The notes: generated from the sequence alone by a model not told the origin. A DNA stretch of 26,097 nt from a virus (IMGVR_UViG_3300009169_000084:1-26097); one strand, 5' to 3'; counted from the first letter of the stretch, positions 1-5,249 are shown. Made by a program: numbers and translations.

Positions 1-8
1 CAAATCAT

Positions 9-81
9 CGGGGCGACTTAATTTGAATCAGCGGCCTCTGGTTCCCAAAACCAGCGCTCTAACCAAGCTGAGCTACGCCCC
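9..81 (-). tRNA. tRNA-Pro (UGG)
   Basis: Cloverleaf on the minus strand. The anticodon stem CTGGT/ACCAG encloses the loop TTTGGGA, giving anticodon UGG. The acceptor stem pairs for six bases (GGGGCG), with a T-T mismatch at the seventh, and the discriminator is G. The T arm has one mismatch. No CCA is encoded. It is the last (most 3') tRNA of the array inside the window. Confidence 0.85.
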
Positions 82-89
82 GTCTGTTT

Positions 90-119
90 ATTTTACAAAG
101 ATTAACTAAAAATGTTTAC
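90..119 (-). promoter_or_regulatory. Putative promoter (TAAACA, 17 bp, TAAAAT)
   Basis: On the minus strand TAAACA (118-113) and TAAAAT (95-90) are exactly 17 bases apart, just upstream of tRNA-Pro. The same arrangement recurs at 5010-5038 and 7624-7652. The copy at 5010 is part of a duplicated block with tRNA-His, so it is not independent; the copy at 7624 has a different spacer. Confidence 0.45.
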
Positions 120-129
120 GATTTAATTG

Positions 130-204
130 GGGTACTTGAGGGGAATTGGACCCCTATTCTCTGCAGTCACAGTGCGGCGTGTTAACCACTACACTACAAG
201 TACC
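130..204 (-). tRNA. tRNA-His (GUG), copy 1
   Basis: Acceptor stem GGTACTT/AAGTACC is perfect. The anticodon loop CTGTGAC gives GUG. The discriminator is C, as expected for tRNA-His. The anticodon stem has one C-A mismatch. A diverged second copy lies at 5050-5124, exactly 4920 bases away. Confidence 0.9.
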
Positions 205-207
205 TAA

Positions 208-278
208 TGACCCAGAGTGGAGTCGAACCACTGTCGAGAGCTTATAAGGCTCCCGTTCTTCCGTTGAACCACTGGGCC
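208..278 (-). tRNA. tRNA-Ile (UAU)
   Basis: Acceptor GGCCCAG/CTGGGTC with A73. T arm AGTGG/CCACT with loop TTCGACT. Anticodon stem GGAGC/GCTCT around CTTATAA gives UAU, which reads AUA. Three bases separate it from tRNA-His. Confidence 0.85.
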
Positions 279-286
279 AGTGTTAA

Positions 287-361
287 TGGGCCACCCCGGA
301 CTCGAACCGGGCACCCCCACGTTATCAGCGTGGTGCTCTGGGCCAACTGAGCTAGTGACCC
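287..361 (-). tRNA. tRNA-Ile (GAU)
   Basis: Acceptor GGGTCAC/GTGGCCC with A73. Anticodon stem CCACG/CGTGG around CTGATAA gives GAU. The stop codon of the nuclease gene at 352-804 lies inside its 5' end, so mRNA and tRNA share ten bases. Confidence 0.92.
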
Positions 362-804
362 CTAATTAAACGTTTAATCACGGACCATGTTAACTGCTTT
401 TTATTTAAGACTTTTACAGTAACATAATTTTGGCTTTGAACTCTGCGAATCTTATCAGCATCCTTCTTTCGTAGGTAATCATTCTTTGGTTCAAGATAAA
501 CATCAAAGTCCGGTAAATAAAAATCAGGATAATATCTATGTGCTTTATTTTCTTTATCAATCCAAGGTAATGGTAGTGGGCGAGTCCAGGAGATGTTATT
601 TTTATCTAGACTCTCTGCAACTTTGACCTCCCAGCTGGAACCTAGAATAACGATAGAATTATCTTTTTTCTTGTAGTAGATCTTGCGATTTGAGTGTTTT
701 TTCTTGTACTTGCCCCTCTTTTTAACATCTTTTCGTTTGTATTTCTTGAAACATTTCTTGTGTGAAAAGCGAGATCTTTTCGAAAAAAGTCTTTTAGTCG
801 ACAT
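352..804 (-). CDS. PD-(D/E)XK-type endonuclease, putative
   Basis: A 150-residue protein. Residues 1-47 are very rich in Lys and Arg, suggesting nucleic-acid binding. The rest has the layout of a small PD-(D/E)XK nuclease: SSWEVKVAESL with Glu59, then YYPDFYLPD with Pro93-Asp94, then YLEPK with Glu105 and Lys107. This arrangement is known in small phage nucleases, including some homing and Vsr-like enzymes; the exact family is not certain. Its TAG stop falls inside tRNA-Ile(GAU). An ATAACTCACTAAT motif lies 17 bases upstream. Its place inside a tRNA array would suit a free-standing homing nuclease, but no target site can be shown. The fold assignment is fairly good; the biological role is open. 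Confidence 0.75.
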   Translation of the reverse strand: MSTKRLFSKRSRFSHKKCFKKYKRKDVKKRGKYKKKHSNRKIYYKKKDNSIVILGSSWEVKVAESLDKNNISWTRPLPLPWIDKENKAHRYYPDFYLPDFDVYLEPKNDYLRKKDADKIRRVQSQNYVTVKVLNKKQLTWSVIKRLIRGH

Positions 805-821
805 CTCATAAATAACAGAAA

Positions 822-834
822 ATTAGTGAGTTAT
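822..834 (-). promoter_or_regulatory. ATAATTCACTAAT-family motif (ATAACTCACTAAT)
   Basis: A one-base variant of a motif found before several genes here. It ends 17 bases before the nuclease start and directly follows the terminator-like hairpin at 842-871, as expected at a junction between transcription units. Confidence 0.5.
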
Positions 835-841
835 GAGATGA

Positions 842-871
842 AGCAAGACCAGTTTTGAGGCTGGTCTTGCT
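842..871 (-). terminator. Hairpin, arms AGCAAGACCAG / CTGGTCTTGCT
   Basis: A perfect 11-bp stem with an 8-base loop follows the leader gene at 887-1066. The same 30 bases recur at 17281-17310 behind another leader gene. Here the minus-strand tail is only weakly T-rich, so termination may be partial. Confidence 0.6.
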
Positions 872-886
872 AAAGTACAAGAGAGG

Positions 887-1066
887 CTACCTACGTCTAA
901 CTATCTTCAAAACTAAATCTCTAGTTAAACCATCTATTGCGTCCAAAACATGAGCGATGGCCTCTTCTTCGTCTAAACCTTCCTCTAAAGCACCTTGATA
1001 GCATTCTCTGATTAAAGATTCTTGCAGATCAGCAGCAATCTTCTTGAGTTCTCTGACTGGGTTCAT
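887..1066 (-). CDS. Leader-family small protein, 59 residues
   Basis: A 59-residue ORF that starts MNPVRELKKIAADLQESL and ends KIVRRR. Its first eleven residues are those shared by the leader genes at 1339, 1588 and 5633. The body (roughly residues 18-59) is acidic in the middle (EEGLDEEEA) and predicted helical, with no recognised domain. It lies 12 bases downstream of the 1079-1339 gene and is followed by the AAGACCAG hairpin. Function unknown. The leader may be an address tag, for example for packaging into the head, but that is inference. Confidence 0.75.
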   Translation of the reverse strand: MNPVRELKKIAADLQESLIRECYQGALEEGLDEEEAIAHVLDAIDGLTRDLVLKIVRRR

Positions 1067-1078
1067 TTGTTTTGACTC

Positions 1079-1339
1079 TTAAGAAATGTCACTCAAATCT
1101 TTACCATGGGGTTTGACTGTGTTCATATAGAAGGACGCCATGCCGCGCACTGATGGGTCATCGCTCTGCATAGCTTTTTTTGCACATGCAATGCATGGAC
1201 CCTTAAAACCTTGTCTTTTGCAATATGCAGTAAATCTCCCCTCTTTGAGATCTGTAGGCCAACCATTTTCTTTTGAAGATTTATCTAAAGATTCTTCTAA
1301 CTCAGTAGCGATCTTCTTTAACTCCCGGACTGGGTTCAT
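1079..1339 (-). CDS. Leader-family protein with CxxC body, 86 residues
   Basis: Starts MNPVRELKKIATELEESL, the shared leader. The body is unlike the other family members: it has Cys at about residues 40, 49 and 52 (GPCIACAKKA) and then SVRGMASFYMNTVKP, a compact helical-looking stretch. The CxxC could bind a metal or be structural. It lies 18 bases downstream of the 1358-1588 gene, so the leader genes at 887-1588 appear to form one operon. The LxE motifs just after the leader resemble the cut sites of T4-type prohead proteases, which would fit removal of a targeting peptide; this is untested. Confidence 0.8.
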   Translation of the reverse strand: MNPVRELKKIATELEESLDKSSKENGWPTDLKEGRFTAYCKRQGFKGPCIACAKKAMQSDDPSVRGMASFYMNTVKPHGKDLSDIS

Positions 1340-1357
1340 TTTGACTCTCTTACAAAG

Positions 1358-1588
1358 TCACTCTGACATCCAAGAATCAATTTCAGTTGAGTCTTCTGCA
1401 TTCTCCCACTTAAAAAGTGCCACACTTGCGGCCCAAGATTTTGCGTCTTCAAAATACTCTTGTGCATCAGATCTAGACCAAAACCTATGTCCAAACTCAC
1501 GTCCATCATGGTAGTAACCACCAACGCTATATGGAACAAAAGATTCCAACTCAGATGCAATCTTCTTTAGCTCTCTAGCTGGGTTCAT
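1358..1588 (-). CDS. Leader-family protein, 76 residues
   Basis: Start chosen at the ATG of MNPARELKKIASELE, with GGAG seven bases upstream; a longer TTG start adds only four residues. The body is rich in aromatic residues (YYHDGREFGHRFW, then KSWAASVALFKWENAED) and matches no family I recognise. It shares only the leader with the genes on either side. Such a conserved head with unrelated tails is typical of sorting-signal families. Upstream lies an eight-codon remnant of another leader. Confidence 0.8.
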   Translation of the reverse strand: MNPARELKKIASELESFVPYSVGGYYHDGREFGHRFWSRSDAQEYFEDAKSWAASVALFKWENAEDSTEIDSWMSE

Positions 1589-1617
1589 TTTTTTCTCCAA
1601 AATAAATAACTATTCAC

Positions 1618-1644
1618 TCAAAGTAGTTCTTCTGCTGGGTTCAT
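1618..1644 (-). pseudogene. Orphan leader remnant (MNPAEELL, stop)
   Basis: ATG AAC CCA GCA GAA GAA CTA CTT TGA. The first seven residues match the leader form MNPAEEL seen at 1954, then the frame stops. It looks like the scar of a deleted or recombined leader gene, and it places leader starts at 1588, 1644 and 1954. Confidence 0.7.
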
Positions 1645-1697
1645 ATCTTTCTCTTTTAAATAGAACTGTATTTTCTGGATTTTAGTAACTGGAATTT

Positions 1698-1954
1698 TTA
1701 TTTAGATTTCACAATTTTAAAATGAATACCAGTAGATCCTGTTTGATTCATAACAAAATCTAATTTAAACTTAGATAACTCATAGGCTATAGTTTTTATC
1801 AAATCAAAAGGATCATCTGTAGCTGCCCAAACCCAATCCCCGATGGGCTCCCCGTCTTCATCTTCCTCTATTTCAGAATCATCTTGAATAATCTTACTCA
1901 CCTTTTTTTGACAACTCATTTGCAATCTTTTTAAGTTCTTCTGCTGGATTCATT
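1698..1954 (-). pseudogene. Leader-family gene split by a one-base frameshift at A7
   Basis: The leader begins at 1954 (MNPAEELKKIANELSKK) but its frame stops after two more codons. The body is open in the +1 frame (SKIIQDDSEIEEDEDGEP, and so on, to ...GIHFKIVKSK at 1698). The two frames meet at a run of seven A on the minus strand (plus-strand T run near 1903-1909). One A fewer would fuse them into an intact protein of about 85 residues. It may be a sequencing error, a real mutation, phase variation or programmed +1 slippage. The body is acidic and has no recognised domain. The upstream DNA is nearly the same as that of the 17332-17868 gene. Confidence 0.7.
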
Positions 1955-1997
1955 TTTTTTGACTTTCAAAAAATCAAGTAACATTTTTAGATAAAGT

Positions 1998-2010
1998 ATT
2001 AGTGAATTAT
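1998..2010 (-). promoter_or_regulatory. ATAATTCACTAAT motif
   Basis: Exact copy, 43 bases before the leader start at 1954. About 60 bases around it, from the AT-rich flank to the sequence just before the gene, are nearly identical to 17880-17940 in front of the other leader gene. Confidence 0.55.
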
Positions 2011-2047
2011 AAAAAAAATGTGAGCATGTGTTAAAATTAGTACTTAA

Positions 2048-2117
2048 CTCCAGTAGAGAGGCGAACTCCTAATCTTCGGCTTAATAGACCGCTATCTTAC
2101 CTTTAGACCACACTGGA
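2048..2117 (-). tRNA. tRNA-Asn-like, anticodon AUU
   Basis: Acceptor TCCAGTG/TACTGGA (last pair G-T) with G73. The anticodon region GCGGT-CTATTAA-GCCGA parallels bacterial tRNA-Asn (GCGGA-CTGTTAA-TCCGT), but position 34 is A rather than G. The T loop TTCGCCT is atypical. Both the 5' TCC start and G73 support Asn. It may be decayed or may read AAU by an unusual route. Confidence 0.6.
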
Positions 2118-2126
2118 ATAAATTAT

Positions 2127-2387
2127 TTACTGTTTCTCATCTACAAACCTAACTTTTGTAATCATTTCAGACAATCCGTTTTCAAACTCTAAAATCTTCT
2201 TTATGTCAATTAACCCCAATGGACAGATCTTTTCCCTACAATTACCCTCTGTATCTTCTGGATTCTTGGTGTGATTACAGAAAATCAAAGCAGGCAAAGA
2301 TTCGCGAAACTTTGGACCGCCAGTCTGTTCATTTTCTTCCCACTGACAGCATTGGAACTTGCACTGCTTACCAAACCAGTCAGACAT
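2127..2387 (-). CDS. Cys-rich protein, 86 residues
   Basis: The frame stays open upstream through the tRNA-Gln region, but GAGG eight bases before the ATG at 2387 marks the start MSDWFGKQCKFQCCQWEE. It has a CxxxCC pair near the N-terminus and single Cys later (IFCNH, GNCREKICPLG), a pattern of four or more potential metal ligands, so a zinc- or cluster-binding fold is possible. The C-terminal third is helical (IDIKKILEFENGLSEM). It lies between tRNA-Gln and tRNA-Asn. I do not recognise the family. Confidence 0.75.
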   Translation of the reverse strand: MSDWFGKQCKFQCCQWEENEQTGGPKFRESLPALIFCNHTKNPEDTEGNCREKICPLGLIDIKKILEFENGLSEMITKVRFVDEKQ

Positions 2388-2436
2388 AACTACCTCAAAT
2401 TTTGATGAAGATTCACCAGAATAAATATCAAACTCA

Positions 2437-2508
2437 CTGCCTCGGCGCGACTCGAACGCACATACTGGGATCCAAAGTCCCATGTCCTGCCAATTGGACG
2501 ACGAGGCA
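2437..2508 (-). tRNA. tRNA-Gln (UUG)
   Basis: Acceptor TGCCTCG/CGAGGCA is perfect, with G73 as usual for Gln. Anticodon stem TGGGA/TCCCA around CTTTGGA gives UUG. Confidence 0.92.
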
Positions 2509-2527
2509 AAACTTCAACTAAACTCTT

Positions 2528-2878
2528 CTACTTCTTTTCTTTCTTATACGCTTCCTCAAGATTTTTGTTTATTTCTTTTATAAGCAAATTCCTTCTTTCT
2601 ATAGCTTGAAGTATGCTTTTTTCAAGTTCTATGTCAACTTCATCTTTAGAATTTAACTTCAAAGCTTTTGCTGCCATTATGTCTTCCCCATAAACATAAC
2701 AAGTATCAGTCCAAAAACGCGGCAATACAGTAGCAATGCTTAGAGCAACATTATCTTCCGTGAGAAGATCTATTTCTTCTTTTAAAGCGTCAAAACCAAT
2801 CTTTTTAGCTTTTGCTTCATTCTCAGCGACGACAAGAGCTTCTACTTCAATACGAACGGTAAAGCATTTCTTTGACAT
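2528..2878 (-). CDS. Unknown small acidic/helical protein, 116 residues
   Basis: The frame extends upstream through tRNA-Glu, but MSKKCFTVRIEVEALVVAEN at 2878 is the sensible start. Residues 1-50 look like a beta-alpha unit (FTVRIEVEALVVAENEAKAKKIGFDAL). This resembles the small phage proteins whose strand is followed by an A/E/K-rich helix, but no family can be named. The C-terminus is a long charged helix (LQAIERRNLLIKEINKNLEE), possibly a coiled coil. It sits between tRNA-Glu and tRNA-Gln. Confidence 0.75.
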   Translation of the reverse strand: MSKKCFTVRIEVEALVVAENEAKAKKIGFDALKEEIDLLTEDNVALSIATVLPRFWTDTCYVYGEDIMAAKALKLNSKDEVDIELEKSILQAIERRNLLIKEINKNLEEAYKKEKK

Positions 2879-2901
2879 TTTTGGATCCTTAATAAATTTA
2901 A

Positions 2902-2973
2902 TACCCCGCAGGAGAGTCGAACTCCTGTTGCCAGAGCGAAAGTCTGATGTCCTCACCGCTAGACGAGCGGGGC
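2902..2973 (-). tRNA. tRNA-Glu (UUC)
   Basis: Acceptor GCCCCGC/GCGGGGT (first pair G-T) with A73. Anticodon stem TCAGA/TCTGG around CTTTCGC gives UUC. T arm AGGAG with loop TTCGACT. Confidence 0.88.
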
Positions 2974-3082
2974 GCTTAAATTTCTCTAACAATCTTCTTT
3001 ATTTACTTTTATCTTACAAAGATTAGATCATTCTATTTATAGAATAAGAAGTTTAAGCATTTTGGTTTGACGCATTGTAGAA

Positions 3083-3523
3083 TTAGGTTGTAGCTTCTAT
3101 ATAAGCAGCTTGTGATATATAGGCTGTTTCTCGATTTGGGGTGAGATAACCCATTGCTTCAGACAAAAAAAGTTCACCACCAACATAACTCCAAATAGGT
3201 GAAACTATACCTTCTTTTACATCAGGCGGAAGTTCTGTAATTGTTATATCATCCCCATCCAGCATTTCCGAAAAATACATATTTAAATGAATAAGATCGG
3301 AAAGAGTCCACTCAGGAGTTCCACTTGGTGTTACTCTCAAACCTGTCCAAGGTATTTGATTCATTTCTTCGACAAATTCATTAACATTGTCCCATTCATG
3401 CTGAGCAACAGCATCTCGAAGAGTCTTTACATTATCAACTCGGTGCAAAATCACATAAGGACCGTCATCTTTGAGTTGAAAGGCAAGTTTTCTTAAATTA
3501 GATACTATACCCGATTTTTTCAT
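3083..3523 (-). CDS. Unknown protein, 146 residues
   Basis: Starts MKKSGIVSNLRKLAFQLKDD, a basic amphipathic N-terminus that recalls the LKKIAxxL leader in character but not in sequence. The middle is acidic (LHRVDNVKTLRDAVAQHEWD, and DGDDITITELPPD). No recognised domain. The gene stands alone, with about 110-120 non-coding bases on each side. An inverted pair of TCTATAAATAGAAT sequences flanks it (3030-3043 and 3580-3593). The core TATAAATA is the T4 late-promoter word, though nothing else ties it to that use here. Confidence 0.75.
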   Translation of the reverse strand: MKKSGIVSNLRKLAFQLKDDGPYVILHRVDNVKTLRDAVAQHEWDNVNEFVEEMNQIPWTGLRVTPSGTPEWTLSDLIHLNMYFSEMLDGDDITITELPPDVKEGIVSPIWSYVGGELFLSEAMGYLTPNRETAYISQAAYIEATT

Positions 3524-3641
3524 TTAAGGTTCCTTAAATTAGGTTTACTTTGCATTTTAAAAACTTATTAAATAGCGCCTCTATAAATAGAATATTAAAA
3601 TCTTTTCTTATTCTCTAAGTTTATCAAAAGCAGTCATTTTA

Positions 3642-4007
3642 CTAGGTTTCACTAAAAAATCCTTTCTCATCCTTTAACTCTTCAATTTCTATGCCACCTT
3701 CTCTTAACCATTTTGCTACTAGATGTCTGTGACAAAATTTGCCTTTGCCCTCATAACATACTAAAATAGCATCATTACCTAAATCTCTAAGAACCTCTTC
3801 TTGTGTTAAATTTCTATCTTTTATACATTTTAAGTAGATCTTTGTGTACTCTTCTTCATTGATTTTACCTGATTTGTAATCTTTAACTAACTGCATTGGT
3901 GGCCCTAACTTGGCGTAGTGCTTACCCTTAAACCACCAGGGTTTTCCAGAAGTAATTGCCACTGCATTTGGATGATTCTTGCATTTTGCGAAGTACGATG
4001 TTTTCAT
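3642..4007 (-). CDS. DUF488-family protein, 121 residues
   Basis: The start at 4007 (MKTSYFAKCKNHPNAVAI) was chosen because the longer frame runs through tRNA-Tyr. DUF488 hallmarks are present: LGPPMQLVKDYKSGKINEEEYTKIY, then ILVCYEGKGKFCHRHLVAKWL, where CYE...CHRH is the family signature. The family is widespread in bacteria and phages and its biochemical role is unclear. The length is typical. It lies between tRNA-Tyr upstream and an unknown gene downstream. Confidence 0.85.
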   Translation of the reverse strand: MKTSYFAKCKNHPNAVAITSGKPWWFKGKHYAKLGPPMQLVKDYKSGKINEEEYTKIYLKCIKDRNLTQEEVLRDLGNDAILVCYEGKGKFCHRHLVAKWLREGGIEIEELKDEKGFFSET

Positions 4008-4027
4008 CTGATTTCTCTTAAAGTTGA

Positions 4028-4108
4028 TGTGGCAGGTAGGAGTTGAACCTACACAGGCGTAGCCGGCGGATTTACAGTCCGTTGAGCTCACCGATGCTCA
4101 GCTGCCAC
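4028..4108 (-). tRNA. tRNA-Tyr (GUA)
   Basis: Class II tRNA with a long variable arm. Acceptor GTGGCAG/CTGCCAC with A73. Anticodon loop CTGTAAA within CGGA/TCCG gives GUA. T loop TTCAACT. Confidence 0.92.
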
Positions 4109-4111
4109 TAA

Positions 4112-4184
4112 TGGACTGGATGGGGTTTGAACCCACGACCTCTGCATTGCAAACGCAGCGCTCTCCCAGCTGAGCTACCAGCCC
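4112..4184 (-). tRNA. tRNA-Ala (UGC), copy 1
   Basis: Acceptor GGGCTGG/CCAGTCC with A73. Anticodon stem CTGCG/TGCAG around TTTGCAA gives UGC. Three bases from tRNA-Tyr. Its sequence differs from the other two UGC genes outside the anticodon loop. Confidence 0.92.
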
Positions 4185-4188
4185 AAAT

Positions 4189-4656
4189 TTACTTTCTTCT
4201 ACGACCATAATCCCAACGATCTTCCCAGAAAAGGTCTTTTGAATAATCACCTGGATGTGGATACTTTTCCTCAAATGGCTTGTTTAAACGCTCAGTATAC
4301 CACTCACGCCCAGCATCTGTAAGATCTTCTTCCCAAAACTTTTTTAGTTCCTCACTCACATCGTCGTTGTATTCTTCTTGAGGCTGACACATCTGATCAT
4401 ATTTAATCAAAGCATCTTCGATCATTTGACTGTGACGAATAAAAATTGTACTCTTATCGGAATCAACGAAAACATTATCTCTAAAGCTGCCTGAAATTGA
4501 AACATCATGAAAACTAGATCTATAGGCATGAACAGCTTGCAATTGAATTTCAGCTAACACAGGTGGCGTAATTTTCTCACATATAAACGCTCTTAAAACC
4601 AACTTGACTTTTCGTGCGATTTCTGATCGCAAATTTCTAAATTTAAATTCTGACAT
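4189..4656 (-). CDS. Unknown protein, 155 residues
   Basis: Starts MSEFKFRNLRSEIARKVKLV behind GGAGAG. The N-terminal half is helical, basic and hydrophobic. A central stretch (SISGSFRDNVFVDSDKSTIFI) looks like beta strands. The C-terminal half is very acidic and aromatic (EELKKFWEEDLTDAGREWY) and closes with the basic tail LFWEDRWDYGRRRK. No known family recognised. It sits between two tRNA-Ala genes and ends four bases from the first. Confidence 0.75.
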   Translation of the reverse strand: MSEFKFRNLRSEIARKVKLVLRAFICEKITPPVLAEIQLQAVHAYRSSFHDVSISGSFRDNVFVDSDKSTIFIRHSQMIEDALIKYDQMCQPQEEYNDDVSEELKKFWEEDLTDAGREWYTERLNKPFEEKYPHPGDYSKDLFWEDRWDYGRRRK

Positions 4657-4680
4657 TAAATCTCTCCTAAAACCAAATTA

Positions 4681-4753
4681 TGGACCTGATCGGGCTCGGA
4701 CCGACTGCCTCCTGCTTGCAAAGCAGGCGCTCTAACCAACTGAGCTACACCCC
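4681..4753 (-). tRNA. Chimeric tRNA-Ala (UGC), mismatched acceptor stem
   Basis: From the D arm onward it is almost the same as tRNA-Ala at 6488-6560 (anticodon stem CCTGC/GCAGG, loop TTTGCAA). The 5' end GGGGTGTAGCTCAGTTGGTT instead matches tRNA-Pro at 9-81 (GGGGCGTAGCTCAGCTTGGTT). The 5' GGGGTGT and 3' CAGGTCC do not pair: only the first three and the fifth positions can pair at all, with wobbles. It is probably a recombinant, non-functional tRNA. Confidence 0.75.
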
Positions 4754-4984
4754 GTCTTCTTGATCAACAGCTAACGCAGCCCCAGTCTTTAAAAAACACT
4801 GCAAGCTGAAATCATCTTTTTCTTTTAAAAGTTCTAAAATGATTTCCTGTTCGAAATGCCATCTCTCAGCGTTTGGTAAATTTTGTTTAATTGCACTTTG
4901 AACTTCTAAAAGACGCAAGGCTATTTCTTCCCTAGAGCTCCTAAGAAATCCACGAATTATTTTAAAACGAACAATATCCCTCAT
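4745..4984 (-). CDS. Unknown helical protein, 79 residues
   Basis: Begins MRDIVRFKIIRGFLRSSREE and is almost entirely helical, with alternating charged and Leu/Ile residues (LRLLEVQSAIKQNLPNAERW, EIILELLKEKDDF). No known domain. The last codons GAC-GGG-GTG-TAG lie inside the 5' end of the chimeric tRNA, so the stop is the conserved TAG of the tRNA. The C-terminal residues may therefore be dictated by the tRNA. A TAAACA/TAAAAT promoter-like element (5010-5038) lies about 25 bases upstream. Confidence 0.65.
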   Translation of the reverse strand: MRDIVRFKIIRGFLRSSREEIALRLLEVQSAIKQNLPNAERWHFEQEIILELLKEKDDFSLQCFLKTGAALAVDQEDGV

Positions 4985-5009
4985 TCTGTACTCTTTAAAT
5001 TTAACATTA

Positions 5010-5038
5010 ATTTTACAAAGATTAACTAAAAATGTTTA
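5010..5038 (-). promoter_or_regulatory. Putative promoter (TAAACA, 17 bp, TAAAAT)
   Basis: TAAACA at 5038-5033 and TAAAAT at 5015-5010, 17 bases apart. It is identical to 90-118 because both are part of the duplicated tRNA-His block, but here it precedes a protein gene (4745-4984). Confidence 0.45.
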
Positions 5039-5049
5039 CGATTTAATTG

Positions 5050-5124
5050 GGGTACTTGAGGGGAATTGGACCCCGATTCTCCGCGTCCACAGCGCAGCGT
5101 GTTAACCGTTACACTACAAGCACC
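5050..5124 (-). tRNA. tRNA-His (GUG), copy 2
   Basis: Acceptor GGTGCTT/AAGTACC, with one G-T pair, and C73. Anticodon stem CTGCG/CGCGG around CTGTGGA gives GUG. Its anticodon stem pairs better than that of copy 1. Confidence 0.9.
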
Positions 5125-5128
5125 TAAA

Positions 5129-5205
5129 GCCGGAAAATGGATTCGAACCAATCAGGGGCGTAATCCCCTACGCAAGGGGCCCCGGCAACCATCTTTGCTT
5201 CCGGC
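5129..5205 (-). tRNA. tRNA-like gene, identity uncertain (GCG in loop)
   Basis: Ends pair perfectly (GCCGGAA/TTCCGGC), the discriminator is T, and the T loop TTCGAAT is canonical. A D-like arm GCAA/TTGC with GG in its loop is present. The middle is odd: extra bases (CGGGG) precede CCCC-TTGCGTA-GGGG, whose loop would give GCG, and GGGG/CCCC can also pair around it. T73 and the acceptor resemble tRNA-Gly or tRNA-Cys. It is either an aberrant tRNA or a decayed one. Confidence 0.5.
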
Positions 5206-5220
5206 ATTGTTATTACATTA

Positions 5221-5249
5221 AACAAGACCAGTTGTTTACTGGTCTTGTT
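5221..5249 (-). terminator. Hairpin, arms AACAAGACCAGT / ACTGGTCTTGTT
   Basis: A perfect 12-bp stem with a 5-base loop, 19 bases after the stop of the leader gene 5268-5633. The arm core AAGACCAG/CTGGTCTT is the same as in the hairpins at 842 and 17281, also behind leader genes. Confidence 0.65.

Larger units (their letters stand above)
90..207. repeat. 118-bp duplicated block with tRNA-His, copy 1
   Basis: This stretch matches 5010-5127 at about 108 of 118 positions. All of the roughly ten differences lie inside the tRNA body. The leftmost 60 or so bases, covering the promoter-like spacer and the tRNA 3' part, are identical. Confidence 0.9.
5010..5127. repeat. 118-bp duplicated block with tRNA-His, copy 2
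   Basis: Matches 90-207 (offset 4920). The promoter-like spacer and the tRNA 3' part are identical; about ten changes are confined to the rest of the tRNA. Confidence 0.9.

Noticed and set aside
842-871. CRISPR-like repeat
   Set aside because: The 30-base sequence is a hairpin present only twice, 16 kb apart, with no spacer array.
1140-1514. Plus-strand ORF of 124 codons
   Set aside because: Antisense to two leader genes, which have good starts and conserved N-termini.
2388-2483. N-terminal extension of the 86-residue Cys-rich gene
   Set aside because: The upstream frame runs into tRNA-Gln, and a good ribosome site precedes the ATG at 2387.
4008-4091. N-terminal extension of the DUF488 gene
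   Set aside because: The extra codons are the tRNA-Tyr gene read as protein; the ATG at 4007 fits the family.
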